Source of the DNA: Bacteroidaceae bacterium
GTDB taxonomy: Bacteria > Bacteroidota > Bacteroidia > Bacteroidales > Barnesiellaceae_A
DNA: 64,000 bases
Reading direction: 5' to 3'
NCBI GenBank assembly: GCA_017481745.1
Contig: JAFUOV010000017.1
Span: forward strand, 1 to 64,000
In this document: positions 44,384 to 53,023 of the stretch, one piece after another
How the letters are laid out: each line of letters begins with the position of its first letter
Numbering within the stretch: the first letter of the stretch is position 1
The notes under the pieces: generated by a model
The model's database searches: none
What the model was told of the DNA's origin: nothing
Seen by the model: only the letters and a program-made list of their open reading frames with translations
Made by a program: the position numbers and the translations under genes

Positions 44384-46180
44384 TTAATCCTGTGAGTAGT
44401 GTACCAATACCCTGCGATATGAGTTAAATATCTTCGATTTTGATACAAAACCTATATATTTGTCGTTTTCGTCAACTACCGGCAGGTTCCAAGCATTGGT
44501 TTCGTCGAAAGTTTTCATTACTTTTTCCATGCTCATGCCTATTACAATACGTGCCGGCGGCATCGACATAAAACGACTTACATACATTCTATTATATAAT
44601 GTGGGACGGAACATGATATTGCGTATATCGTCGAGCAAAACGATGCCCAATAATACATCGTTATTGTCGGTTACAGGGAATATGTTGCGATGTGATTTGG
44701 AAATAACTTTTACCATATCGCCCAACGACATATCGGGATGTACCACCAAGAAGTCTTTCTCTATTACACTATCCACTTTGAGCAGTGTCAGTACGGCTTT
44801 GTCCTTACCATGTGTGAGCAACTCACCTTTCTTTGCCAAACGCATGGTGTAGATGCTGTGTTTCTCAAATATGCGGATGGTTGCATAAGAAACGGTTGAG
44901 GTTATCATCAAAGGAAGGAATAGTGCGTAGCTGCCGGTGAGCTCTACGGTAAGGAAGATAGCCATCAGCGGGGCGTGCATTACGCCCGACATTACACCTG
45001 CCATGCCCATCAGTGCAAAATTCTTGTTTGATAGTACCGGTGTGAAGTCCCATAGATTGGATGCGTAGGCAAAGAGAAATCCTGCAAAACAGCCTACATA
45101 AAGACTTGGTGCAAACGTACCACCCACTCCACCGGCTCCGTTGGTTGCGGCTGTGGCAAAAACCTTGGTGAGTACGATAAGTGCTGCGAATACGAGCATT
45201 GCCCATGCTGTATCGTGCCATTCGTACAACAAACTGCCTCGCATCAACTCGTCGGTGTTTCCTGCCAACAGCATCAAGATAGAGTCGTAACCTTCGCCGT
45301 ATAGCGGTGGTAATAACAGAATACATATACCCAGCAATATTGAACCGAAGGCAAACTTGTGCCACGGACCTCCCATCTTGCGGAAGCGACCCTCTATCCA
45401 ATTCATTACGCGAGTAAAATAGAGAGATACAAATCCGCAGAATATACCCAATAGGATAACGTAAGGAATACGACCCATACCGAAGATTTCGGTCTGCTCA
45501 AACATAAATTCGGCTGCTGTGCCATGGTATAGATACGACACTGTTACAGCGGTGATTGATGAAATGAGCAGTGGCAATACCGATGTGGCGGTGAGGTCTA
45601 CCATGAGGACTTCTATCGTGAAAAGAATACCGGCAATCGGGGCTTTGAATATACCGGCTATCGCCGATGCAGCTCCACAGCCCATCATGAGCATCAATAC
45701 ATTGGGCGGCATTCTGAACAGACGTCCTATATTTGAGCCGATAGATGCTCCGGTGTATACGATTGGCGCCTCGGCTCCTACCGAACCACCAAAACCTATC
45801 GTAACCGAACTTGCAACAATCGACGAGTACATATTGTGAGGCTTGACACGACTCTTGCGTTGCGAGAAAGCATGAAGAATACGTGTTACACCATGCGAAA
45901 TATCATCTTTGACAATATAGCGTACAAACACTCCTGCCAAGAATACACCCACGATAGGATATACAAAGTACAATCCGTTCAATCCCTCGTCTATCATGTG
46001 CGATGTGAGCAGGTGTTGTATTCCATGAATTAGCCATTTGAGCAGTACTGCCGCCAATCCGGTGAACAATCCTACTACAAAACTCATGATGAGTGTAAAT
46101 GTACGTGTGCTTATGTGCTTCTCGCGCCATACGAGAAAACGCATAAACCATTCTACATATTTTTTCTCTTTCTCTTTCAT
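44384..46180 (-). CDS. ClC-type chloride channel/transporter with CBS domains
   Basis: A 598-residue membrane protein. I chose the ATG at 46180 (MKEKEKKYVEW) over a GTG at 46198 that would overlap the preceding stop. About ten to twelve hydrophobic helices cover 20-430. The selectivity motifs GSVGAEAP (gating Glu kept) and GGVGGTFAPSLYVG are present, but the internal proton glutamate of ClC-ec1 (E203) aligns by eye with Val in AGILFTIEVLM. Two CBS domains fill about 455-590. Whether it is a channel or an exchanger is open. It lies between the two genes pgt and fmt. Confidence 0.9.
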   Translation of the reverse strand: MKEKEKKYVEWFMRFLVWREKHISTRTFTLIMSFVVGLFTGLAAVLLKWLIHGIQHLLTSHMIDEGLNGLYFVYPIVGVFLAGVFVRYIVKDDISHGVTRILHAFSQRKSRVKPHNMYSSIVASSVTIGFGGSVGAEAPIVYTGASIGSNIGRLFRMPPNVLMLMMGCGAASAIAGIFKAPIAGILFTIEVLMVDLTATSVLPLLISSITAVTVSYLYHGTAAEFMFEQTEIFGMGRIPYVILLGIFCGFVSLYFTRVMNWIEGRFRKMGGPWHKFAFGSILLGICILLLPPLYGEGYDSILMLLAGNTDELMRGSLLYEWHDTAWAMLVFAALIVLTKVFATAATNGAGGVGGTFAPSLYVGCFAGFLFAYASNLWDFTPVLSNKNFALMGMAGVMSGVMHAPLMAIFLTVELTGSYALFLPLMITSTVSYATIRIFEKHSIYTMRLAKKGELLTHGKDKAVLTLLKVDSVIEKDFLVVHPDMSLGDMVKVISKSHRNIFPVTDNNDVLLGIVLLDDIRNIMFRPTLYNRMYVSRFMSMPPARIVIGMSMEKVMKTFDETNAWNLPVVDENDKYIGFVSKSKIFNSYRRVLVHYSQD

Positions 46181-46187
46181 AGCGTTT

Positions 46188-47606
46188 TTACATTCCACGT
46201 CCCAATAATACGGTGCGAATGGTGTAGATAATGATTTTTAAATCTACTAGCATCGACATGTTTTCAAGATATATTACGTCATATTGCAGGCGCTCAACCA
46301 TCTCATCCACATTGCGAGCATAGCCATATTTTACCATACCCCACGACGTCAGTCCCGGTCTTATTTGGTACATGAGTGCATAGTATGGTGCTTTTTCCAT
46401 TATTTGCTTGATGAAATATTCGCGCTCGGGACGAGGTCCTACCAACGACATATCGCCCTTAAGGATGTTCCAAAATTGCGGTAGCTCGTCGAAGCGATAC
46501 TTGCGTAAGATGCGCCCGAGTGGCGTGATGCGTTTGTCATTTATGCTCGACAAGCGAGGCGTACCGTCGCTCTCGGCATCAATATACATTGTGCGCAATT
46601 TATATAAGTAGAAGGGCTTGTGATGATAGCCTATGCGTTCTTGCTTGAAAAATACCGGACCCTTTGAGTCGAGTTTTATAAGTATTGCCAATACTGCTAT
46701 GACGGGCGAAATAAGTATGAGTGCTATAAAAGAGAAGACGATATCAAAGAGGCGTTTAATGTTGCGTGCGCCTTCCGATATGGCACAGCTGTTTATGTCT
46801 ACAAGCGGTTCGCCGTATATGTTCGATAGCCGCACTCTACCTGTTAGTTGGTGGAATATATCGCTCTGTATTTTTATGTGTCGGTTGAGAGGAAACAGCA
46901 TATTTACAACCTTGTTGAGGCGAATGTGGCTGTTGTCGTCTATCGCAACAATGATATATTTTATATCCAATCGGTTGCACAACTCTTCCAAGTTGTTGCA
47001 ATCATATATGGGCATTTCCAATTGTGTAGCATGACTGCCCTCTTCTATATCTACATATCCAACAATATGATACCCCAATGCAATGGTGCGATTGTTGAGG
47101 TCGCGTGTCAACTTTAAGGCTTGCTTGCCACAACCCACGATGAGGGTGTTGAAGTACCATTGTCTATTGTGTATCTTGTGTGTTGCATCGGTTGTGATGA
47201 TAAGTCGCGGCGCATATATGCAAATAAACTGCACAGCAAAGAGTATCAATATCAACTCATAATTCTCGGAACGCAAGGGTACAATATCGTTGATAAGTGC
47301 TGTAAAGAATAGTATCAAGGTATTTATTGTTACCGAGCCTATGGTTGTAAATAACTCGTGTAGGCGCGATTTGAAAAATATGATGTTGTAATATCCCGAT
47401 AGGTAATATACCAACATCATGATGATGGGCATAAATATCTGACCAATCACCACGTTGCGCGATAACAAGAAGTCGCCCAACTCGGCATATCCCGATGTTA
47501 CTACGGGTATAAAGAAGCGAATGATGTTGAATATCAGCCAAGCAACATTCGACATCACGTAGTCGCTTAGTACATATTTGGTCAGTTGTCGTTTGCTGTC
47601 TATCAT
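46188..47606 (-). CDS. Undecaprenyl-phosphate glycosylphosphotransferase, copy 2
   Basis: A 472-residue relative of the enzyme at 41.6 kb. N-terminal hydrophobic segments occur about 15-120. The catalytic domain begins near 275 (RNIKRLFDIVFSFIALILISPVI) and contains PVFFKQERIG, YKLRTMYIDAESDG, RKYRFDELPQFWNILKGDM and VGPRPERE. It differs from copy 1 in the nucleotide-binding middle domain and in the C-terminal end, so the sugar may differ. It starts in the stop codon of tsaC (ATGA overlap). Confidence 0.92.
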   Translation of the reverse strand: MIDSKRQLTKYVLSDYVMSNVAWLIFNIIRFFIPVVTSGYAELGDFLLSRNVVIGQIFMPIIMMLVYYLSGYYNIIFFKSRLHELFTTIGSVTINTLILFFTALINDIVPLRSENYELILILFAVQFICIYAPRLIITTDATHKIHNRQWYFNTLIVGCGKQALKLTRDLNNRTIALGYHIVGYVDIEEGSHATQLEMPIYDCNNLEELCNRLDIKYIIVAIDDNSHIRLNKVVNMLFPLNRHIKIQSDIFHQLTGRVRLSNIYGEPLVDINSCAISEGARNIKRLFDIVFSFIALILISPVIAVLAILIKLDSKGPVFFKQERIGYHHKPFYLYKLRTMYIDAESDGTPRLSSINDKRITPLGRILRKYRFDELPQFWNILKGDMSLVGPRPEREYFIKQIMEKAPYYALMYQIRPGLTSWGMVKYGYARNVDEMVERLQYDVIYLENMSMLVDLKIIIYTIRTVLLGRGM

Positions 47607-48175
47607 TCTCTTATCACTTTTACCAAGCCACCGGCTCCCAATTTTATAATACTCGAAGGGGTGTTACCACCGGCTTCTTGCTGTCGAGCCTCTACGATAT
47701 AGTCGACGGCTTGTTTTATCTCATCCGAAATCTCGGCAAAAGACATAGGCGATGCTTCGCCACTGACATTGGCAGATGTCGATACAATGGCTTTGCGGAA
47801 ACGACGACATAGCGCCTGCGAAAAGTGCTCTCGTGTAACGCGAATACCCACGCTGCCATCTTCGCCCAACAGCTCGGGTGCCAAGTTGCGTGCGCCCGAG
47901 TAGATGATAGTGAGTGGCTTTTCCGACAAATCGGACAAGTCGTAGGCTATATCGGGAACCTCTTCAACGTAGAAATCAACCTTTGTCATCGAGTCGGCAA
48001 GTACAATCATTGCTTTGTTGTCGGCGCGGCGCTTTATTTCATACACTCGTTTCACCGCTTCGCTATTTGTTGCATCGCATCCGATACCCCAAATGGTGTC
48101 GGTCGGATATAATATAACACCTCCGCGCTGCAAAACGGTACATGCTTGTTCTATATCTTCTTGAATAGTCTTCAT
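47603..48175 (-). CDS. tsaC: Threonylcarbamoyl-AMP synthase (TsaC/YrdC family)
   Basis: A 190-residue YrdC-domain enzyme that makes threonylcarbamoyl-AMP for the t6A modification of ANN-decoding tRNAs. Family elements: GGVILYPTDTIWGIGCDATN (about 18-37), KRRADNKAMIVL near 48-59, and GSVGIRVTREHF near 108-119. There is no extended Sua5 C-terminal domain, so TsaC fits. First gene of a five-gene operon, with a perfect promoter 33 bases upstream. Confidence 0.93.
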   Translation of the reverse strand: MKTIQEDIEQACTVLQRGGVILYPTDTIWGIGCDATNSEAVKRVYEIKRRADNKAMIVLADSMTKVDFYVEEVPDIAYDLSDLSEKPLTIIYSGARNLAPELLGEDGSVGIRVTREHFSQALCRRFRKAIVSTSANVSGEASPMSFAEISDEIKQAVDYIVEARQQEAGGNTPSSIIKLGAGGLVKVIRE

Positions 48176-48207
48176 AAATTATAGTTTGGCGCATACGTAG
48201 CGCAATG

Positions 48208-48238
48208 CAAAGTTAATCAATAGCGGGTCTATAACAAA
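48208..48238 (-). promoter_or_regulatory. Perfect Bacteroidota promoter of the tsaC operon
   Basis: Minus strand TTTG (48235-48238), 19-base spacer and TAACTTTG (48208-48215). Confidence 0.75.
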
Positions 48239-48298
48239 ATATAACTGCGATTTTTTATGCTTATTGTTTGTAAAACTTTGCATCACAACTCTCTGCCT

Positions 48299-49162
48299 TT
48301 ACACACGTTTTATCTCGAAACAATTAAACGCCTGATCGTCAATAAGTGTATTGCTCGACACTGTAACATCTTTTAATGATGAGCATTTATTGAATGCACG
48401 CCATTTTATCTCTTTTACCGATGGTGGAATAACAACCGAAGTTAACATCGCATCTTCTTCAAAGGCTTGCTCGTCGATAAGTGTAATGGTATTTCCGAAG
48501 TCAATGTTTTTCAGTTTTATACATTCGGCAAATGCCATTGGCTCTATTACCTCTACCCCATCGCATATCTTCAAATCTTCAAGTTCATCGCTGTGCCAAA
48601 ATGCAATTCTCGATACTCTTTTAAGTGTTCCGGGTATAACAAGTGATTGTATGTTGGTATGTGCAAAGGCTCTATAACCTATCTCTTTTACATTGTCGGG
48701 GATGGTGAGTTGTGTGAGTTTTGCTCCATTGAATGTCCATTCTTCTATTTTAGTTACTCCACGAGGTATCTTAAATGATTGAAGCCCCCAGCATAGACCA
48801 AATGCCTCCTTGCCTATCGACGTAACACTGTCGGGAAGATTGATACTTGCAAGTTCTGAGCATTGTCGAAAAGCACAATTACCCACTGTTTGTAAGTTTT
48901 CACCTACAATGACCACCTCTTTCAAGTTTCTACAACACCAAAATGCGTTACTGCCTATTATCTGCAATGTCTCGGGAAGAGTAATAGATATAATGTCTTC
49001 GTTTTTAGAAAAAGCCATCTCGCCAATAGACGTTAAACAGCCCACAAATACTATTTCGCCACGACCGTCGGAAAAGGTGTGCGACAAGATAGGAGCATCG
49101 AAACTTGCTGCATCAATCTCTACGATGGCAGCCGATTGGTATTTTATAGCAGAATTAGTCAT
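48299..49162 (-). CDS. BspA-type leucine-rich-repeat protein without signal peptide
   Basis: A 287-residue protein made almost wholly of LRR_5 (BspA/Treponema) repeats of about 23 residues: the pattern I....F..C..L..I.LP.SV..IG..AF is seen from residue 40 to 280 (for example CSELASINLPDSVTSIGKEA). These repeats normally form surface adhesins, but this copy starts MTNSAIKYQSA with no export signal and no sorting tail, so it may be intracellular, or a shortened gene. Single-gene unit. Confidence 0.85.
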   Translation of the reverse strand: MTNSAIKYQSAAIVEIDAASFDAPILSHTFSDGRGEIVFVGCLTSIGEMAFSKNEDIISITLPETLQIIGSNAFWCCRNLKEVVIVGENLQTVGNCAFRQCSELASINLPDSVTSIGKEAFGLCWGLQSFKIPRGVTKIEEWTFNGAKLTQLTIPDNVKEIGYRAFAHTNIQSLVIPGTLKRVSRIAFWHSDELEDLKICDGVEVIEPMAFAECIKLKNIDFGNTITLIDEQAFEEDAMLTSVVIPPSVKEIKWRAFNKCSSLKDVTVSSNTLIDDQAFNCFEIKRV

Positions 49163-49275
49163 ACGATATGCTTGTTATGTTTTCATGGATATTATTAGAC
49201 ATTCAAATATACACACACTTGTCGTAATATACAAGTATTAATGTTTTAAAATATAAAAATAGTTGCTTGACAAAA

Positions 49276-49307
49276 GTTGCAGATGGCGCAAAAAAGAATT
49301 ATCTTCG
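49276..49307 (+). promoter_or_regulatory. Candidate promoter of the patatin gene
   Basis: GTTG (49276-49279), 20-base spacer and TATCTTCG (49300-49307). The same one-base -7 variant is found upstream of the DAHP synthase gene. It supports the ATG at 49328. Confidence 0.45.
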
Positions 49308-49327
49308 CACAACTAATAAAGACTATT

Positions 49328-50140
49328 ATGTTCTGGTTTGGTAAAAAGAAAGAAAAAGAACGCCCCTACCGTTTGGGCTTTGCCTTGAGTGGTGGCGGAG
49401 CACGAGGCTTTGCACATGTGGGTGTGTTGCGAGCTTTTGAAGAACGTGGTATCAAACCCGATGTTCTGGCAGGTACAAGTGCCGGCTCGATTGTTGCAGC
49501 ACTCTATGCCGATGGCTATGCGCCACAGCACATTATCAAGTTGTTTAGCGAATTGAATGTGCGCGAGCTGGTTGATGTAACATTGCCTCGCAATAGTCTT
49601 TTGAAGTTCGACAAATTTGTTCATTTCTTGGAAAGCAAGTTTCATGCCAAGCGCATCGAAGATTTGCAAATACCTACCCTCATTACGGTTACCGACTTCG
49701 ATCATGGCAAGAGTGTCTTTTTTGATAAAGGCGATCTGCCTATACGCGTAGCTGCCTCGTGTGCTATACCCATTGTCTTTGCTCCGATTGAGATTGATGG
49801 TATTCACTATGTAGATGGTGGCGTGTTGTGCAACTTGCCCGCAACGCATCTGCGCGATATATGCGATGTTGTTGTGGGGGTCAACGTGTCGCCGTTGCAC
49901 CATGAGCAATATGAGCATAACTTGCTCTCGATTGCCGACAGAGCATACAATTTCCTCTCGTGTGGCAATGTCTTCCCCGATATTGCCAAGTGCGACATCC
50001 TTATTGAGTGTGAGAATATTAGCGACTATCGCGTGTTTGACCTTAATGAACAGCTCGAAATAGAACAATTGGGTTATCAAAAAGCCCTTGAGGTATTGGA
50101 TAATCTTTCTCCCGATAAAAAGAATTTATTAAATATATAG
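49328..50140 (+). CDS. Patatin-like phospholipase (RssA/NTE type)
   Basis: A 270-residue patatin-domain hydrolase. I chose the ATG at 49328 (MFWFGKKKEK), because the ATG at 49277 overlaps the promoter. The oxyanion loop SGGGARGFAHVGVL lies at 21-34, the nucleophile in GTSAGS at 49-54 (S51) and the dyad Asp in HYVDGGVLCN near 160. It resembles small cytoplasmic RssA-like proteins. The GH13 gene begins 16 bases later, so the two are probably cotranscribed. Confidence 0.9.
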   Translation: MFWFGKKKEKERPYRLGFALSGGGARGFAHVGVLRAFEERGIKPDVLAGTSAGSIVAALYADGYAPQHIIKLFSELNVRELVDVTLPRNSLLKFDKFVHFLESKFHAKRIEDLQIPTLITVTDFDHGKSVFFDKGDLPIRVAASCAIPIVFAPIEIDGIHYVDGGVLCNLPATHLRDICDVVVGVNVSPLHHEQYEHNLLSIADRAYNFLSCGNVFPDIAKCDILIECENISDYRVFDLNEQLEIEQLGYQKALEVLDNLSPDKKNLLNI

Positions 50141-50156
50141 TACGTATTAGTTCTAA

Positions 50157-51878
50157 ATGGAAAATAAGATTGTTATCTATCAAGTTTTGCCTCGACTATT
50201 CTCCAATACCTGTACCGATTGTGTCCCCTTTGGTACAATAGAACAGAATGGTTGTGGTAAACTCAATCACTTTACGCCCAAAGTATTGAGCGAAATAAAG
50301 TCATTAGGTATTACACACATTTGGTATACAGGTGTAATAGAACACGCCACACAGACCGATTACAGCGCTTGGGGTATACGCCCCAACAACCCTTATATAG
50401 TAAAAGGTAAGGCAGGCTCGCCCTATGCCATCAGCGACTACTACGATATTGCCCCCGATCTTGCCGAGGATATACCCAATCGTATGCAAGAGTTTGAGGC
50501 ACTTGTCGAGCGTACACATCAAGCCGGCATGAAAGTTATTATGGACTTTGTGCCCAATCACGTTGCGCGTGAGTATCATTCCGATAGTATGCCCGAAGGT
50601 GTAGAGCAACTTGGAGCGCATGACGATAAGGAGAAACAATTCTCGCCCGATAATAACTTCTACTACATCCCGCGTCAACGATTTTCTCCTCGATTTTTTA
50701 TAGGTCAAAGCACCGATAACGAATATTATGAGTTCCCTGCCCGCGCCACCGGTAACGACCGTTTCGATGCCTATCCCGAAAATCATGATTGGTATGAAAC
50801 TGTCAAGCTCAATTATGGTGTCGATTACTTAGGCTGGTGCACACACCATTTCGACCCCATACCCGATACTTGGTTGAAGATGCGCGACATATTGCTCTTC
50901 TGGAGTAGCAAGGGTGTAGACGGTTTCCGTTGCGATATGGTACACATGGTGCCTGTCGACTTTTGGCATTGGGCTATAGCTCAAGTGAAAAAACAGTATC
51001 CTTACATACAATTTATTGCCGAGATTTATGAGCCTTCGCTTTATCGTCCCTATATCGAATGGGGCGGATTTGATTATCTGTACGATAAAGTAGGCTTGTA
51101 CGACAAGTTGCGTGCGATACAATGTTGTGATGTGTCGGCAGCACAGTTGTCATACTGCTGGCAATCGCTCGACGGGCTGTCCGACCACATGCTCAATTTC
51201 CTTGAAAATCACGACGAACAACGTTTTGCATCAATGCAATATGCCGGTGAAGCATCAAGAGTATTGCCCTCATTGGTAGTGTCGGCAACGATGAGCCGAG
51301 CGCCCATGATGATATATTTCGGACAGGAGTTGGGCGAAAGAGCTGCCGATGCCGAGGGCTTCAGTGGTCGTGATGGTCGTACTACAATATTCGATTATTG
51401 GAGTGTACCGTCGGTGCGCGCATGGTATAACGATGGAAAATGCAACACAACCAAGTTGTCGCTCGAGCAACGCAATCTGCGCAAACTCTACAAGCAAGTG
51501 CTCACTCTTTGCAACAAAGAGAAAACTATTGCAAAGGGAGAGTTCTACGATTTGATGTATGTAAACTTCGATAACCAGCACTTCGATCCGCATCATCAAT
51601 ATGCCTACTTGCGTTACACACACAACGAAATATTGCTCGTTGTGGTGAATTTTGGCAATATGGCAGCCGATGTTGCTGTGAACATACCGCAACACGCCCT
51701 TGATATGATGAATGTCGATGCCGGAATGTACGATGCGGTAGAATTACTATCGGGCGAAAAAGGCGAAAAATATCTGCATAACGCCTTGCCATTTACAACA
51801 AAAGTGGAAGGATATGGTGCCGCAATATGGAAAATTAAGAATTTGCAAAAATCATCACGCTCGAAGCAAAAAAAGTGA
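50157..51878 (+). CDS. GH13 alpha-amylase-family enzyme
   Basis: A 573-residue glycoside hydrolase of family 13. The (beta/alpha)8 domain holds the conserved regions: DFVPNHVAREY near 120-130, the nucleophile D260 in GFRCDMVH, the acid/base E289 in FIAEIYEP and the transition-state Asp D353 in LENHDEQR. There is no signal peptide, so it acts on intracellular alpha-glucan or maltooligosaccharides. The C-terminal beta domain (about 480-560) is present. The subfamily is not assignable by eye. Likely cotranscribed with the patatin gene. Confidence 0.9.
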   Translation: MENKIVIYQVLPRLFSNTCTDCVPFGTIEQNGCGKLNHFTPKVLSEIKSLGITHIWYTGVIEHATQTDYSAWGIRPNNPYIVKGKAGSPYAISDYYDIAPDLAEDIPNRMQEFEALVERTHQAGMKVIMDFVPNHVAREYHSDSMPEGVEQLGAHDDKEKQFSPDNNFYYIPRQRFSPRFFIGQSTDNEYYEFPARATGNDRFDAYPENHDWYETVKLNYGVDYLGWCTHHFDPIPDTWLKMRDILLFWSSKGVDGFRCDMVHMVPVDFWHWAIAQVKKQYPYIQFIAEIYEPSLYRPYIEWGGFDYLYDKVGLYDKLRAIQCCDVSAAQLSYCWQSLDGLSDHMLNFLENHDEQRFASMQYAGEASRVLPSLVVSATMSRAPMMIYFGQELGERAADAEGFSGRDGRTTIFDYWSVPSVRAWYNDGKCNTTKLSLEQRNLRKLYKQVLTLCNKEKTIAKGEFYDLMYVNFDNQHFDPHHQYAYLRYTHNEILLVVVNFGNMAADVAVNIPQHALDMMNVDAGMYDAVELLSGEKGEKYLHNALPFTTKVEGYGAAIWKIKNLQKSSRSKQKK

Positions 51879-51886
51879 CATAAACT

Positions 51887-51918
51887 TTATGAAGTAAGGA
51901 AACATAATTTTAACTTTG
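51887..51918 (+). promoter_or_regulatory. Promoter of prs
   Basis: TTTA (51887-51890), 20-base spacer and TAACTTTG (51911-51918); one mismatch in the -33 box. It overlaps the longer reading of the prs frame, confirming the ATG at 51958. Confidence 0.65.
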
Positions 51919-51957
51919 CATCAAATTTTAAAACAGCCACAATATCTTATTATATCT

Positions 51958-52896
51958 ATGGAACAAACAGCACCTTTTAAGGTATTCTCAGGAACCAATT
52001 CTCGCTATCTTGCAGAGAAAATTTGCAACAGCCTTGGTTGCGAATTGGGTCAAATGAACATTCAACATTTTGCCGACGGCGAGTTTGCCGTTTCGTTTGA
52101 AGAGTCAATACGCGGTCTTGAAGTGTATCTGGTACAATCTACATTCCCCAGCTCCGACAACTTGATGGAGCTCCTTCTCATGGTAGATGCTGCCAAACGT
52201 GCTTCTGCTAAGACTATCAATGCGGTTATCCCCTACTTCGGTTGGGCTCGTCAAGACCGTAAGGACAAACCCCGTGTATCAATCGGTGCTAAACTCATAG
52301 CCGATTTGTTGAGCGCTGCAGGTATCGACCGTCTTATCACTATGGACCTTCACGCCGACCAAATACAAGGTTTCTTCGACGTTCCTGTAGACCACTTGTA
52401 TGCTTCATCGGTATTTATTCCCTATATCGAGTCGCTTAAACTCGAGAATATGGCTATTGCTACACCCGACGTTGGTGGCTCAAAACGTGCCAGCACTTAT
52501 GCCAAATACTTCAACTGTCCTCTCGTATTGTGCGACAAAAAGCGCAATCGCCCCAATGAGGTTGCCGAAATGACCGTTATTGGCGATGTAGAAGGCAAAG
52601 ATGTTATCCTCATCGACGATATGGTTGATACAGCCGGTACAATTACCAAAGCTGCCAACTTGATGATGAGTTGGGGTGCAAAATCGGTACGTGCTATTGC
52701 CAGCCACGCCGTTATGAGCGACCCTGCTTCGGTTCGTGTTCAAGATTCTCAACTTACCGAAATGATATTTACCGATAGTATTCCTTACACCAAGGAGTGC
52801 ACTAAGGTACATATCTTGACTATTGCCGATTTGTTTGCCGATACTATTCGTCGTGTTAATAGCAACAAATCTATCTCATCGCAATATCTTTTGTAA
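51958..52896 (+). CDS. prs: Ribose-phosphate pyrophosphokinase
   Basis: A 312-residue PRPP synthetase, supplying PRPP for purines, pyrimidines, His and Trp. N-terminal FKVFSGTNSRYLAEKI (about 7-22), the ATP-binding YFGWARQDRKDKPR (about 93-106), the metal-binding DLHADQIQGFFD (about 128-139) and the PRPP loop VILIDDMVDTAGT (about 216-228) are intact. The length equals that of the bacterial family with the start at 51958. Confidence 0.96.
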   Translation: MEQTAPFKVFSGTNSRYLAEKICNSLGCELGQMNIQHFADGEFAVSFEESIRGLEVYLVQSTFPSSDNLMELLLMVDAAKRASAKTINAVIPYFGWARQDRKDKPRVSIGAKLIADLLSAAGIDRLITMDLHADQIQGFFDVPVDHLYASSVFIPYIESLKLENMAIATPDVGGSKRASTYAKYFNCPLVLCDKKRNRPNEVAEMTVIGDVEGKDVILIDDMVDTAGTITKAANLMMSWGAKSVRAIASHAVMSDPASVRVQDSQLTEMIFTDSIPYTKECTKVHILTIADLFADTIRRVNSNKSISSQYLL

Positions 52897-52936
52897 GATT
52901 TGTTTCGGCGCATAGTAAGTGTGTCACATTACCATA

Positions 52937-52983
52937 AAAACTCTCCTTGGATGCCTATGATATAGGTATTTGAGAAGAGTTTT
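52937..52983 (+). terminator. prs terminator
   Basis: An outer 8-bp stem AAAACTCT (52937-52944) with AGAGTTTT (52976-52983), and an inner ATGCCTAT/ATAGGTAT stem. It lies 40 bases after the prs stop. Confidence 0.75.
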
Positions 52984-53023
52984 GCTATTAAACACTATTA
53001 CTTATAATAACTTGTAGAATATT

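Noticed and set aside
44365..44448. Longer fmt frame starting at 44448
   Set aside because: It would overlap the chloride-channel gene, and the added residues are unlike the family.
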